A stretch of DNA of 64,000 nucleotides from assembly GCA_902362715.1 (NCBI GenBank), contig CABIXN010000001.1, positions 69,735 through 133,734 on the forward strand, read 5' to 3'. Each line of letters begins with the position of its first letter. The first letter of the stretch is position 1. Source of the stretch: Lachnospiraceae bacterium (GTDB taxonomy: Bacteria > Bacillota > Clostridia > Lachnospirales > Lachnospiraceae). Made by a program: the position numbers and the translations under genes. Under the pieces are notes generated by a model. That model did no database searches, had not been told where the DNA came from, and saw only the letters and a program-made list of their open reading frames with translations. Positions 24,460 through 32,435 of this stretch are shown here, one piece after another.

Positions 24460-26001
24460 ATGAGTAAAAAACCTACAGTTTTAATGATTTTAGACGGCTT
24501 TGGCTTAAATGACAAACATCAGGCCAACGCAGTTTTTGAAGGGAAGACACCTGTCATCGACGGATTGATGAAAGATTATCCTTTTGTAAAAGGATATGCC
24601 AGCGGTCTGGCAGTAGGTCTTCCGGAGGGACAGATGGGAAACTCTGAAGTAGGCCATCTGAACATGGGAGCAGGCCGTATCGTTTACCAGGAGCTCACAA
24701 GAATTACCAAAGAAATTCAAGATGGTGACTTCTTTAAAAACGAGGCGCTGTTGAAAGGCATCGCCAATGTAAAGAAAAACAATTCTGCCCTTCATTTGTA
24801 CGGCCTTTTGTCAGACGGAGGCGTGCACAGTCATAACACCCATCTGTACGGTCTTTTGGAACTTGCCAAAAGAGAAGGAATAAAAAAGGTATATGTTCAC
24901 TGCTTTATGGACGGCAGAGATACTGCGCCCACATCCGGGAAAGGATTTATTGAAGAGCTGCAGCAGAAGATGAAGGAGATAGGTGTAGGAAAAATCGCTT
25001 CTGTTATGGGCCGTTATTATGTAATGGACCGGGATAACCGCTGGGAACGTGTGGAAAAAGCGTATCGTGCCCTGACCCTTGGAGAAGGAAACAAAGCTTT
25101 GGAGCCCTTAGAAGCCATACAGGCTTCTTATGATGCTGATGTAACAGATGAATTTGTAGTACCTGTAGTAATTCAGGAAAATGAAAAACCGGTTGCCGTT
25201 GTTCAGGATAAAGATACGGTGATCTTTTACAACTTCCGTCCCGACCGCGCCCGGGAAATTACCCGCGCTTTCTGTGCAGATGAATTTGATGGATTTGACC
25301 GGGGAGTCAGAAAAGATGTAACCTATATCTGCTTTACAGAATATGATGTGACCATTCCAAATAAAGAAGTTGCCTTCCATAAAGTAGAGTTAAAAAATAC
25401 ATTTGGAGAATACCTGGCAGCCCACGGAAAAACTCAGGCCCGGATTGCGGAAACAGAAAAATATGCCCATGTTACCTTTTTCTTTAACGGCGGTGTAGAA
25501 GAGCCAAATAAGGGCGAAGTCAGAATTCTGGTAAACTCCCCGAAGGTAGCTACCTATGACCTAAAGCCGGAAATGAGCGCCTATGAAGTCTGCGATAAAC
25601 TAGTGGAGGCCATTAAATCCCAAAAGTATGATGTAATTATTATCAACTTTGCAAATCCGGATATGGTGGGACATACAGGCGTGGAATCAGCCGCAATCGC
25701 AGCGGTAGAAGCCGTTGACAGCTGTGTGGGAAGAGCAGTGGAAGCTTTAAAAGAAGTAGAGGGCCAGATGTTTTTGTGTGCCGATCATGGAAATGCAGAG
25801 CAGCTGGTGGACTATAACACCGGAGAGCCTTTTACAGCACACACAACCAACCCGGTTCCCTTTATTCTGATTAACTATGATCCTGCCTATACTTTGAAAG
25901 AAAACGGATGTCTGGCTGATATTGTTCCGACTTTAATAGAAATGATGGGCATGGAGCAGCCCGAAGAAATGACCGGGCATTCCTTATTAATAAGAAGGTA
26001 A
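24460..26001 (+). CDS. gpmI: 2,3-bisphosphoglycerate-independent phosphoglycerate mutase
   Basis: The enzyme is a dinuclear-Mn, alkaline-phosphatase-fold mutase that converts 3- to 2-phosphoglycerate. The 513-residue product shows LDGFGL near the N-terminus, the phospho-acceptor serine in GQMGNSEVGHLN (around residue 62), HCFMDGRDTAP, NFRPDRAR and the C-terminal metal site CADHGNAE. The cluster lacks eno, which lies at 58506. Confidence 0.97.
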   Translation: MSKKPTVLMILDGFGLNDKHQANAVFEGKTPVIDGLMKDYPFVKGYASGLAVGLPEGQMGNSEVGHLNMGAGRIVYQELTRITKEIQDGDFFKNEALLKGIANVKKNNSALHLYGLLSDGGVHSHNTHLYGLLELAKREGIKKVYVHCFMDGRDTAPTSGKGFIEELQQKMKEIGVGKIASVMGRYYVMDRDNRWERVEKAYRALTLGEGNKALEPLEAIQASYDADVTDEFVVPVVIQENEKPVAVVQDKDTVIFYNFRPDRAREITRAFCADEFDGFDRGVRKDVTYICFTEYDVTIPNKEVAFHKVELKNTFGEYLAAHGKTQARIAETEKYAHVTFFFNGGVEEPNKGEVRILVNSPKVATYDLKPEMSAYEVCDKLVEAIKSQKYDVIIINFANPDMVGHTGVESAAIAAVEAVDSCVGRAVEALKEVEGQMFLCADHGNAEQLVDYNTGEPFTAHTTNPVPFILINYDPAYTLKENGCLADIVPTLIEMMGMEQPEEMTGHSLLIRR

Positions 26002-26082
26002 TGGGTCAAAGAAGTCTGTTGTTCTTAGGAATCGGTTTTCAGTTTTATCACAACACGGTATTTCTTATAGCGTAAAAAAATG

Positions 26083-26133
26083 AAAATTCCCTGTAAAGGA
26101 ACCTGGTTTTGGGTTTCTTTACAGGGAATTTTT
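26083..26133. terminator. Bidirectional terminator between gpmI and the XRE gene
   Basis: AAAATTCCCTGTAAAG (26083-26098) is exactly complementary to CTTTACAGGGAATTTT (26117-26132), with T-runs in both directions. The stop codon of the minus-strand regulator (26119-26121) lies inside the right arm, so the terminator overlaps coding sequence. Confidence 0.85.
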
Positions 26134-26493
26134 ATCATCTGTCAGCTGCTGCAGGGATTTCATAAGATCAATCAGTGCTTCTCTGGTCTCGGGAGAGGCA
26201 TTGTGAAACATATCTATCACAAACTTTGGAACATACTGTACATTCCGGTCATCCTTCCAGCCAATTAAATAGTCCATACTTACATCAAAGATGCCGCACA
26301 GCATAATCAGCTTTTCCATGGAAAGGCTGGATTTTCCGCGTTCCACAGCACTGCAGTGTTTAATGGATATATCAAGGGCTTCAGACAGCTGCTCCTGAGT
26401 CAGCTTTTTCTCCCGGCGCAGCAGAGCAATTCTTTTTCCAATCTGTAAATTTAGTGCATTTATCTTTGGCATATTCTGCATATGTTTCACCAT
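26119..26493 (-). CDS. XRE-family helix-turn-helix regulator
   Basis: The 124-residue protein has an XRE/Cro HTH domain at about residues 16-70, with IGKRIALLRREKKLTQEQLSEAL and the recognition helix ISIKHCSAVERG. A short C-terminal helical region follows. It is divergent from the glycan locus at 26771, with a 277-base shared control region, so it may regulate that locus; this is inference. The N-terminus has three possible Met starts (residues 1, 5, 8). Confidence 0.85.
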   Translation of the reverse strand: MVKHMQNMPKINALNLQIGKRIALLRREKKLTQEQLSEALDISIKHCSAVERGKSSLSMEKLIMLCGIFDVSMDYLIGWKDDRNVQYVPKFVIDMFHNASPETREALIDLMKSLQQLTDDKNSL

Positions 26494-26770
26494 CCGTTTT
26501 CTATAAATATTATATTTCAGTTTTCAAATCTAAAAAACCGTGTGAAAGGTGCAAAAAAACTGAACCCGAAAACAGGTAAAAATTAGATGAATAGTCTAAT
26601 TTTGGAGACAAAAGGAGTTCATTCTTATACACTTATGAGGTTGATTAATCAACAAAAATGGTATAAAATCATACCTATAAGGTATAAAGTGTGACAACTG
26701 TGTGATTAATTCGACATGTGTAAGTTGTGAAAAAAGTGTTAAGAAGTTTGACGGATTATTCTAAGGGAAA
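26494..26770. promoter_or_regulatory. Divergent control region of the XRE gene and glycan locus
   Basis: This AT-rich gap contains TTGATTAATCAA (26641-26652), a palindrome. It is followed by an inverted repeat GGTAT (26661-26665) / ATACC (26671-26675) and a second GGTATAAA (26681-26688). TATAAA boxes at 26662 and 26683 are candidate -10 elements, but no ideally spaced -35 was found. The repeated GGTATAAA could be regulator sites. Confidence 0.35.
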
Positions 26771-27985
26771 ATGGGTATGAAAGAGAAAGTCTTAATTATT
26801 ACGACCATCAGTGGATTTCTTCACCAGTTTGAAATGAATAATGTGAAACTGCTGCAGAAAGCCGGATACGAAGTTCACTATGCATCGAACTTTCAGGTTC
26901 CGGTTTATACATATGATGAAACTGAATATGAATCCATGGGAATCGTTACGCATCATGTTCCTATTGAAAAGTCACCCAGGTCTCTGAAAGAGAATAAAGA
27001 GGCATTCAGGCAGCTGGTGCATATTCTAGAGGAAGAACAGATATCTCTGATTCACTGCCATACCCCTATGGGGGGAGTTTTGGGGCGTCTGTCCGGACAA
27101 AGAGCAGCTCATAATGTAAAAGTTATTTATACAGCTCATGGGTTTCATTTTTATAAAGGAGCATCGTGGAAGAACTGGCTTCTTTATTATCAGGCGGAAA
27201 GATGGCTTGCGCGCAAGACGGATATGATTATTACAATAAATCAGGAAGATTTTAATTATGCATCAGAATTTCGTTTGAAAACAAATGGCTGTGTATATAA
27301 GATTCCGGGAGTCGGACTGGATTTAAAGCGTTTTTTTCCAATTTCAGAGAAAAGATCTGTTCAGAGAGAAAAGCTTAAGATTGCTGAGAATTGTTTCTGC
27401 ATTATAACGGCGGCTTCTCTGGATGTTGAAAAGAATCATGAAACGGTATTAAGGGCAATATCCCTGATACCAGATAAAAGGATTTGTTATCTGATCTGCG
27501 GGGATGGGCCTCAGAGAGAATATTTGGAAAAGCTTGTTCGGAAGCTTCATTTGGAAACACAGGTTTATTTTATGGGGTTTCAGGAACATATGGAGGAATT
27601 GCTTCATGCGTCAGACTGTTTTGTGTTTCCGTCTCTCAGAGAAGGTCTTGGAATGGCCGCTCTAGAAGCGATGGCCTGTGGGCTTCCGGTTATTGCGGCT
27701 GGAAATCGGGGAACAAGAGAGTATATGAAAAATGGGGAGAACGGTTTTCTTTGTGAGGGCGAAGATGCCGGTCAATTTGCCCGCGCCATTGAAACACTAA
27801 AAGCAGACCGGATGCTTTGCCAGAGGATGGGAGCTGTGGGGAGACAGACGGCAGAGCAGTTTGGTACGGCTAAAACAGAAGTAATCATGAGCCAGGTGTA
27901 TCAGAGAATACAAGGGGAGATGAAAGGCTATGAATGGAACAGAAATCAGTATCATCATGGGAGTGTACAATCAAAGGGAATTTAA
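26771..27985 (+). CDS. Family 4-type glycosyltransferase
   Basis: The 404-residue GT-B protein has an N-terminal Rossmann domain (TTISGFLHQFEMNNVKLL) and a GT4 C-terminal domain. The latter carries the donor-binding motif EGLGMAALEAMACGLPV around residues 294-310 and GENGFLCEG. It likely adds a sugar to a lipid-linked repeat on the inner membrane face. It opens the glycan operon. The next gene starts 56 bases before its stop, indicating tight coupling. Donor and acceptor are not predictable. Confidence 0.85.
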   Translation: MGMKEKVLIITTISGFLHQFEMNNVKLLQKAGYEVHYASNFQVPVYTYDETEYESMGIVTHHVPIEKSPRSLKENKEAFRQLVHILEEEQISLIHCHTPMGGVLGRLSGQRAAHNVKVIYTAHGFHFYKGASWKNWLLYYQAERWLARKTDMIITINQEDFNYASEFRLKTNGCVYKIPGVGLDLKRFFPISEKRSVQREKLKIAENCFCIITAASLDVEKNHETVLRAISLIPDKRICYLICGDGPQREYLEKLVRKLHLETQVYFMGFQEHMEELLHASDCFVFPSLREGLGMAALEAMACGLPVIAAGNRGTREYMKNGENGFLCEGEDAGQFARAIETLKADRMLCQRMGAVGRQTAEQFGTAKTEVIMSQVYQRIQGEMKGYEWNRNQYHHGSVQSKGI

Positions 27986-28763
27986 TCAGCTGGAACAGGC
28001 TGTGGCTTCTATGTTAAAGCAGAGTTTCCGGAATTTTGAATATTTAATATATAATGACGGTTCGGACCGGGAGGTAACAGAGTATTTGCAAAAAATAGCT
28101 TCCCGTGATTCACGAATCCGTCTTTTTTGTGCAAAGAAAAACCGGGGGCTTGCGTACGCGTTGAACTTTTGCATTAAACATGCAAAAGGAAGGTATATTG
28201 CGCGTATGGATGCAGATGATATATCGCTGCCGGAGCGTTTACAGCGGCAGTATGATTTTCTGGAGGACCACGAGGAATATGGATTTGTGGGATGTAATGC
28301 ACAGCTGCTCCGAGAAAGTGGAGCCCGGGGACTGCGTTTGATGCCTGAAAAACCAAAGGCAGAAAATTTTCTAGCCTTTTCTCCATATATTCACCCTTCT
28401 GTTATGTTTCGCAGAGAAGTTTTTAAAAAATACGGGTTGTATTCGGAAGCCAAAAGTAATCTGCGGTGTGAAGATTATGAATTATTTATGCGTTTCTTTC
28501 TGAAAGGTTGTATTGGATACAATATTCAGGAACCATTATTCCAGTATCGGGAAGATGAGAATGCCTTCAAAAAAAGAAAGTACAAGTATCGGGTGGATGA
28601 ATTTCGTCTGCGCTGTACATATTTTAGAAAACTTGGGCTTTTTAATGTGAGAAGTGCATATTGGGTAATGAAGCCTCTGATTGCCGGTCTGGTTCCGGGA
28701 AAAATGCTATACGAATTAAAGAAGAGAGAAAACAGTCATGGAATATCAGTTGCAGATAAATAA
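27930..28763 (+). CDS. Family 2 glycosyltransferase
   Basis: The 277-residue GT-A protein has the family-2 opening EISIIMGVYNQ, the nucleotide-binding YNDGSDRE and the metal-binding ARMDADD near residue 92-98. It overlaps the preceding gene by 56 bases and the next by 26 bases. It probably extends the glycan of this locus; the sugar is unknown. Confidence 0.87.
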   Translation: MNGTEISIIMGVYNQREFNQLEQAVASMLKQSFRNFEYLIYNDGSDREVTEYLQKIASRDSRIRLFCAKKNRGLAYALNFCIKHAKGRYIARMDADDISLPERLQRQYDFLEDHEEYGFVGCNAQLLRESGARGLRLMPEKPKAENFLAFSPYIHPSVMFRREVFKKYGLYSEAKSNLRCEDYELFMRFFLKGCIGYNIQEPLFQYREDENAFKKRKYKYRVDEFRLRCTYFRKLGLFNVRSAYWVMKPLIAGLVPGKMLYELKKRENSHGISVADK

Positions 28764-30003
28764 AATGATTGAAGCATCAGCTAGAGAGGTATTTGCTCCG
28801 GTAATGTATGCTTTTGTCAGCTGGGTACTAAAGAAGGCTGAGCAGGAAAAAATAAAGAGACTTTATTTTCTGGCCAGAGATGGATATCAAATGTATCTTA
28901 CGGCCAGAATTTTGTGTGCAGAGCAGGGGTACCCGGTGGAATGCAGATATTTGAAATGTTCCAGGTTTGCCCTGCGGGTCCCGGCATTTCATCTCCAGGG
29001 GAATAATTGTCTGGAGTTTATCTGTCAGGGAGGAATAGATGTTACTCTCAGAAAAGTACTGAAACGTACAGGAATGAATGAGCAGGAAGCGGCCGCTATG
29101 GCGGAAAGGCTTGGGAAGACAGAAGAATTTGATAAAGTTATGTCCTATCAGGAAGTTCAGCAGTTGAAAGGGTATTTTTGTAATTCCCCGAAACTCATGG
29201 AGTGGATTTTTGATAATTCAAAAAAAGCGTATCCAGATGCTGCGGGATATCTGCGCCAGGAGGGCTTGCTAGAGCCAATATCTTATGCGATAGTGGACAG
29301 CGGCTGGATTGGCACTTTACAGCAGACTTTGCAGCAGATATTAAAAAATGAAGGAAGAGCTGAGGTTCTTAGAGGTTTTTATTTTGGGTTGTATGAACTT
29401 CCTCAAAATGTTGAACCACAGATGTATGATGCATTTTACTTTTCTCCTTATGGAAAGATAAGAAGAAAGGTATACTTCAGCAATAGTTTATTTGAGTGTA
29501 TATTTGGTGCCCCTGAAGGGATGACTTTGCGTTATCAGAAAGATACTCAGGGGTATGAAGCGGTATTAGAGCAGAAAGAAAACCGGAATCGGATAAAAAT
29601 AGAACAGACAACAGACGCTGTCTGTAAGTATGTGAAGGAACTGGCCAGGGAACAGAGAATTATTTCAGCTGAAGATGTGGAGCGTGTTTTATCCCGGTTT
29701 ATGGGAGAGCCTAAACGGGAAGAAGTTGAAGAATTTGGAAACTGGAAATTTACAGATGACGTTTTGGAAGAAAAGCAGCAGATTGTTGCAGCAAATTTAA
29801 GTGAAGAAGAATTGTCAAAAAATCATTTTTTATACAAAAGCCTGATTATGCTTGGATTGAAAAAAGGGCCGGTTCATGAAAGTGCCTGGATAGAGGGCAG
29901 CACTGTACGATGTGGAAGACGAATCAGAAAGCATCTGCGTCAAATCAGATGGTATAAGTATGTATTATATCTAAGAAAAGAAATTTTGGAGAAACGAAAG
30001 TAA
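28738..30003 (+). CDS. HAD-like glycan-locus protein (stand-alone C-terminal type)
   Basis: This 421-residue cytoplasmic protein is related to the C-terminal half of the 668-residue protein at 32436: both contain (L)YFLARDG or LFLARDG followed by a Y-x-x-x-SR-x-A motif. Here these read LYFLARDGYQMY and YLKCSRFAL. A later IVDSGWIGTLQQTL matches AVDIGWAGSGAISL in the other protein. This domain is seen in polysaccharide loci next to HAD phosphatases, but its role is not established. A phosphoglycan phosphatase or transferase role is possible. Confidence 0.55.
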   Translation: MEYQLQINKMIEASAREVFAPVMYAFVSWVLKKAEQEKIKRLYFLARDGYQMYLTARILCAEQGYPVECRYLKCSRFALRVPAFHLQGNNCLEFICQGGIDVTLRKVLKRTGMNEQEAAAMAERLGKTEEFDKVMSYQEVQQLKGYFCNSPKLMEWIFDNSKKAYPDAAGYLRQEGLLEPISYAIVDSGWIGTLQQTLQQILKNEGRAEVLRGFYFGLYELPQNVEPQMYDAFYFSPYGKIRRKVYFSNSLFECIFGAPEGMTLRYQKDTQGYEAVLEQKENRNRIKIEQTTDAVCKYVKELAREQRIISAEDVERVLSRFMGEPKREEVEEFGNWKFTDDVLEEKQQIVAANLSEEELSKNHFLYKSLIMLGLKKGPVHESAWIEGSTVRCGRRIRKHLRQIRWYKYVLYLRKEILEKRK

Positions 30004-30004
30004 A

Positions 30005-30790
30005 ATGAGTAAAAATATAAGTGATAACAGTCAGAGAAAACAGTACTTTTTTGTGGTAAGAGAGCTGGTTTCCCGAGAAATAAAAAGAAAATACAGCAGA
30101 TCTAAGCTTGGGATATTGTGGAGCGTATTAAATCCATTATTGTCCATGGCAGTGTTATCAATGATATTTTCAACCATGTTCAGTCGCTCCATTGAAAACT
30201 ATCCTATTTACTATTTGACGGGCTATACGATCTGGAATTTATTTACAAATGCCACAAATACGGCAATGACTTCCCTGGTGGATAATAAAACTCTGCTGCT
30301 TCAGGTGAAATTACCGAAAGTGATATTTCCTGTGGCAAGGGTATATACTGCATTTGTCAATTTTTTATATTCTCTGATTGCATATGCAATAATGCTAATT
30401 GTTTTTAAAGTAAAACCGGATATACATATGTTATGGTTTCCGGTTATCGTTGCTTTTTTGCTTTTGTTCTGCATGGGAGTCAGCTATATATTGACAATAG
30501 CATTTTCGTTTTTTGGAGATATAAAACATTTATATAGTGTAATCCTGACATTGTGGATGTACCTGTCTGCAATTTTCTATCCAGTGGATGCACTTCCTGA
30601 TTTTGCATATAAGGTAATTGTGTTAAATCCTATTTATATTTTTATTGCATCGGCTCGAAATTGTATGATGTATGGAGTTACTCCTTCTTTGGGGCAGTGG
30701 TTACGAATGGTATTATCTGCAGGGATAGCTTATCTGATTGGCTGGTTCTGCTTTAAAAAGATGCAGGATAAGATCATTCAGAAAATTTAA
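30005..30790 (+). CDS. ABC-2 type polysaccharide export permease (TagG/Wzm-like)
   Basis: The 261-residue membrane protein has about six transmembrane helices and the N-terminal signature LVSREIKRKYSRSKLGILWSV of teichoic acid and O-antigen exporters. It should move the lipid-linked glycan across the membrane, with the ATPase encoded next. The start lies directly after the preceding stop. The presence of an ABC exporter and no Wzx/Wzy pair indicates chain completion in the cytoplasm. Confidence 0.9.
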   Translation: MSKNISDNSQRKQYFFVVRELVSREIKRKYSRSKLGILWSVLNPLLSMAVLSMIFSTMFSRSIENYPIYYLTGYTIWNLFTNATNTAMTSLVDNKTLLLQVKLPKVIFPVARVYTAFVNFLYSLIAYAIMLIVFKVKPDIHMLWFPVIVAFLLLFCMGVSYILTIAFSFFGDIKHLYSVILTLWMYLSAIFYPVDALPDFAYKVIVLNPIYIFIASARNCMMYGVTPSLGQWLRMVLSAGIAYLIGWFCFKKMQDKIIQKI

Positions 30791-30809
30791 ACAAAGAGAG
30801 AAGAGATTT

Positions 30810-32432
30810 ATGGTTAGTTTGCATAGAAAAAGGAAAATAATTTCAATCTGGACATTACTTGTGGTTTTGTTTCTAGTCATTTGTCCAAACGTATATGCGG
30901 CAGAAAGTAATGTGCATTTTGGGTCGGAAAGCTATCACTATGAAATGGGAGAGACATTTCCTATCGGGGTGTATGTGGAAGCAGATGAACCAATAGGGAG
31001 TTACAGTGTCTGTATTGAGTATGATCCTGAAATTCTGGAGTACCATAGCGGCGGTGATAGTCATCAGGATGGAAAAGTATATATAGAAGGCGGAGATGAA
31101 AAGGAATCTTATAAGAGAATGGTTTATTTCAATCCGCTGAAAGAAGAAGCCACAGAGTTAAAACTCACGGAGCTGATTATAAAATCAGAGGACGGGGAAC
31201 GTCATACTGTTACAGCACAGGCTTCGGCGCCTGTATCACTGGGGGATGCCATTGCGGAGGAACCCCAGACAGATCCGGCAGAAGATAAGCCGGAGCAATC
31301 AGATGTAAAGGAGCCGGAAGAGAATGTAACTTCGGATCAGGTTCCGGCAGAAGAAGATTATAATTCCGATACAGGGATGATTCAAAAGATAAAAAATGTA
31401 CTAAATGGGCTTCCTGGGAGCAAATGGATGTATGTCATTGGCGGTATAGCGATTTTGCTTCTGCTTGCGGCGGTTATTGCGATGTTTCATATACGGGCCA
31501 TAAGACGGCGCAGAAAACGCAGACAGAGGATAAAAGAAAGACAACGGCAGAAGCAGGAATTAATGGGAGCCTCTGCCAGAAGGAAAGCTCAGGAAAATGT
31601 GCCAAAAGTTTCCGGACAGAAAACGGATAGAAAAACGGAAAAAACAGGAAGCGGGGCAGAAAAACAAAAAAAATCTGCAAAGAAAACTCCGGTGGTGATC
31701 TCAGTCCAGGACGTATGTATGTACTTTAAAATTGCTCTTGATGGTTCTGACAGTCTGAAAGAATATATGATTCGTGCTTTAAAGCATCAGAATAAGTTCA
31801 GAGAATTAAAGGCTCTTGATCATATTAGTTTTGATGTGCACCAGGGAGAAGTAGTAGGAATCATAGGGACCAATGGGTCAGGAAAGAGTACGTTGCTGAA
31901 AATTGTTTCCGGGGCCATGGGGCCTACTTCAGGTAAGGTAATAGCGAATAAGAAGAAAATTCAGCTGTTGACTTTAGGAACCGGGTTTGACCGGGAACTG
32001 ACTGCCAGAGAAAATGTATACTTAAATGGAGCTATTATCGGCTATACCAAAGAATATATAGATGAAAAGTATGATGAGATTGTTAAATTTGCAGAGCTGG
32101 AAGGCTTTATGGAGGAGAGAGTGAAAAACTTTTCTTCGGGTATGGTATCCAGACTGGGTTTTGCAATCGCCACCATGCGGGATACACCGGATGTACTGAT
32201 ATTGGATGAGGTATTAAGTGTAGGCGATATGTTTTTCAGGAAGAAAAGTCATGCAAGAATCCAGGAAATGATACACAGCGGGGCCACCGTTCTGATTGTA
32301 TCTCATTCTACAGATACCATTTTAAAAAATTGTACAAAAGCAGTATGGATAGAAAAGGGAGTTCAGAAAATGGTGGGAGCTCCAAAGGAAGTATGCGCTG
32401 CTTATCAGGCATACGGTCAGGGAGATAGATAA
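30810..32432 (+). CDS. ABC exporter ATPase with secreted cohesin-like domain
   Basis: The start is the ATG at 30810, after GAGAGAAGAG; the open frame extends upstream but overlaps the permease. Layout of the 540-residue product: signal-type helix (about 10-30, ending VYA-AES); extracytoplasmic beta domain (33-145) with a cohesin-like pattern (EMGETFPIGVYVEAD...YSVCIEYDPEILEY); acidic Pro-rich linker (147-187); transmembrane helix (206-228); very basic, lysine-rich cytoplasmic linker (230-293); TagH/Wzt-type ATPase (295-540). The ATPase has Walker A GTNGSGKST (353-361), signature FSSGM (441-445), Walker B VLILDE (462-467) and switch His 499. Known Wzt carries a cytoplasmic C-terminal sugar-binding domain; that is absent here. 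The ectodomain may hold the exported glycan or a wall enzyme. Confidence 0.88.
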   Translation: MVSLHRKRKIISIWTLLVVLFLVICPNVYAAESNVHFGSESYHYEMGETFPIGVYVEADEPIGSYSVCIEYDPEILEYHSGGDSHQDGKVYIEGGDEKESYKRMVYFNPLKEEATELKLTELIIKSEDGERHTVTAQASAPVSLGDAIAEEPQTDPAEDKPEQSDVKEPEENVTSDQVPAEEDYNSDTGMIQKIKNVLNGLPGSKWMYVIGGIAILLLLAAVIAMFHIRAIRRRRKRRQRIKERQRQKQELMGASARRKAQENVPKVSGQKTDRKTEKTGSGAEKQKKSAKKTPVVISVQDVCMYFKIALDGSDSLKEYMIRALKHQNKFRELKALDHISFDVHQGEVVGIIGTNGSGKSTLLKIVSGAMGPTSGKVIANKKKIQLLTLGTGFDRELTARENVYLNGAIIGYTKEYIDEKYDEIVKFAELEGFMEERVKNFSSGMVSRLGFAIATMRDTPDVLILDEVLSVGDMFFRKKSHARIQEMIHSGATVLIVSHSTDTILKNCTKAVWIEKGVQKMVGAPKEVCAAYQAYGQGDR

Positions 32433-32435
32433 ACC

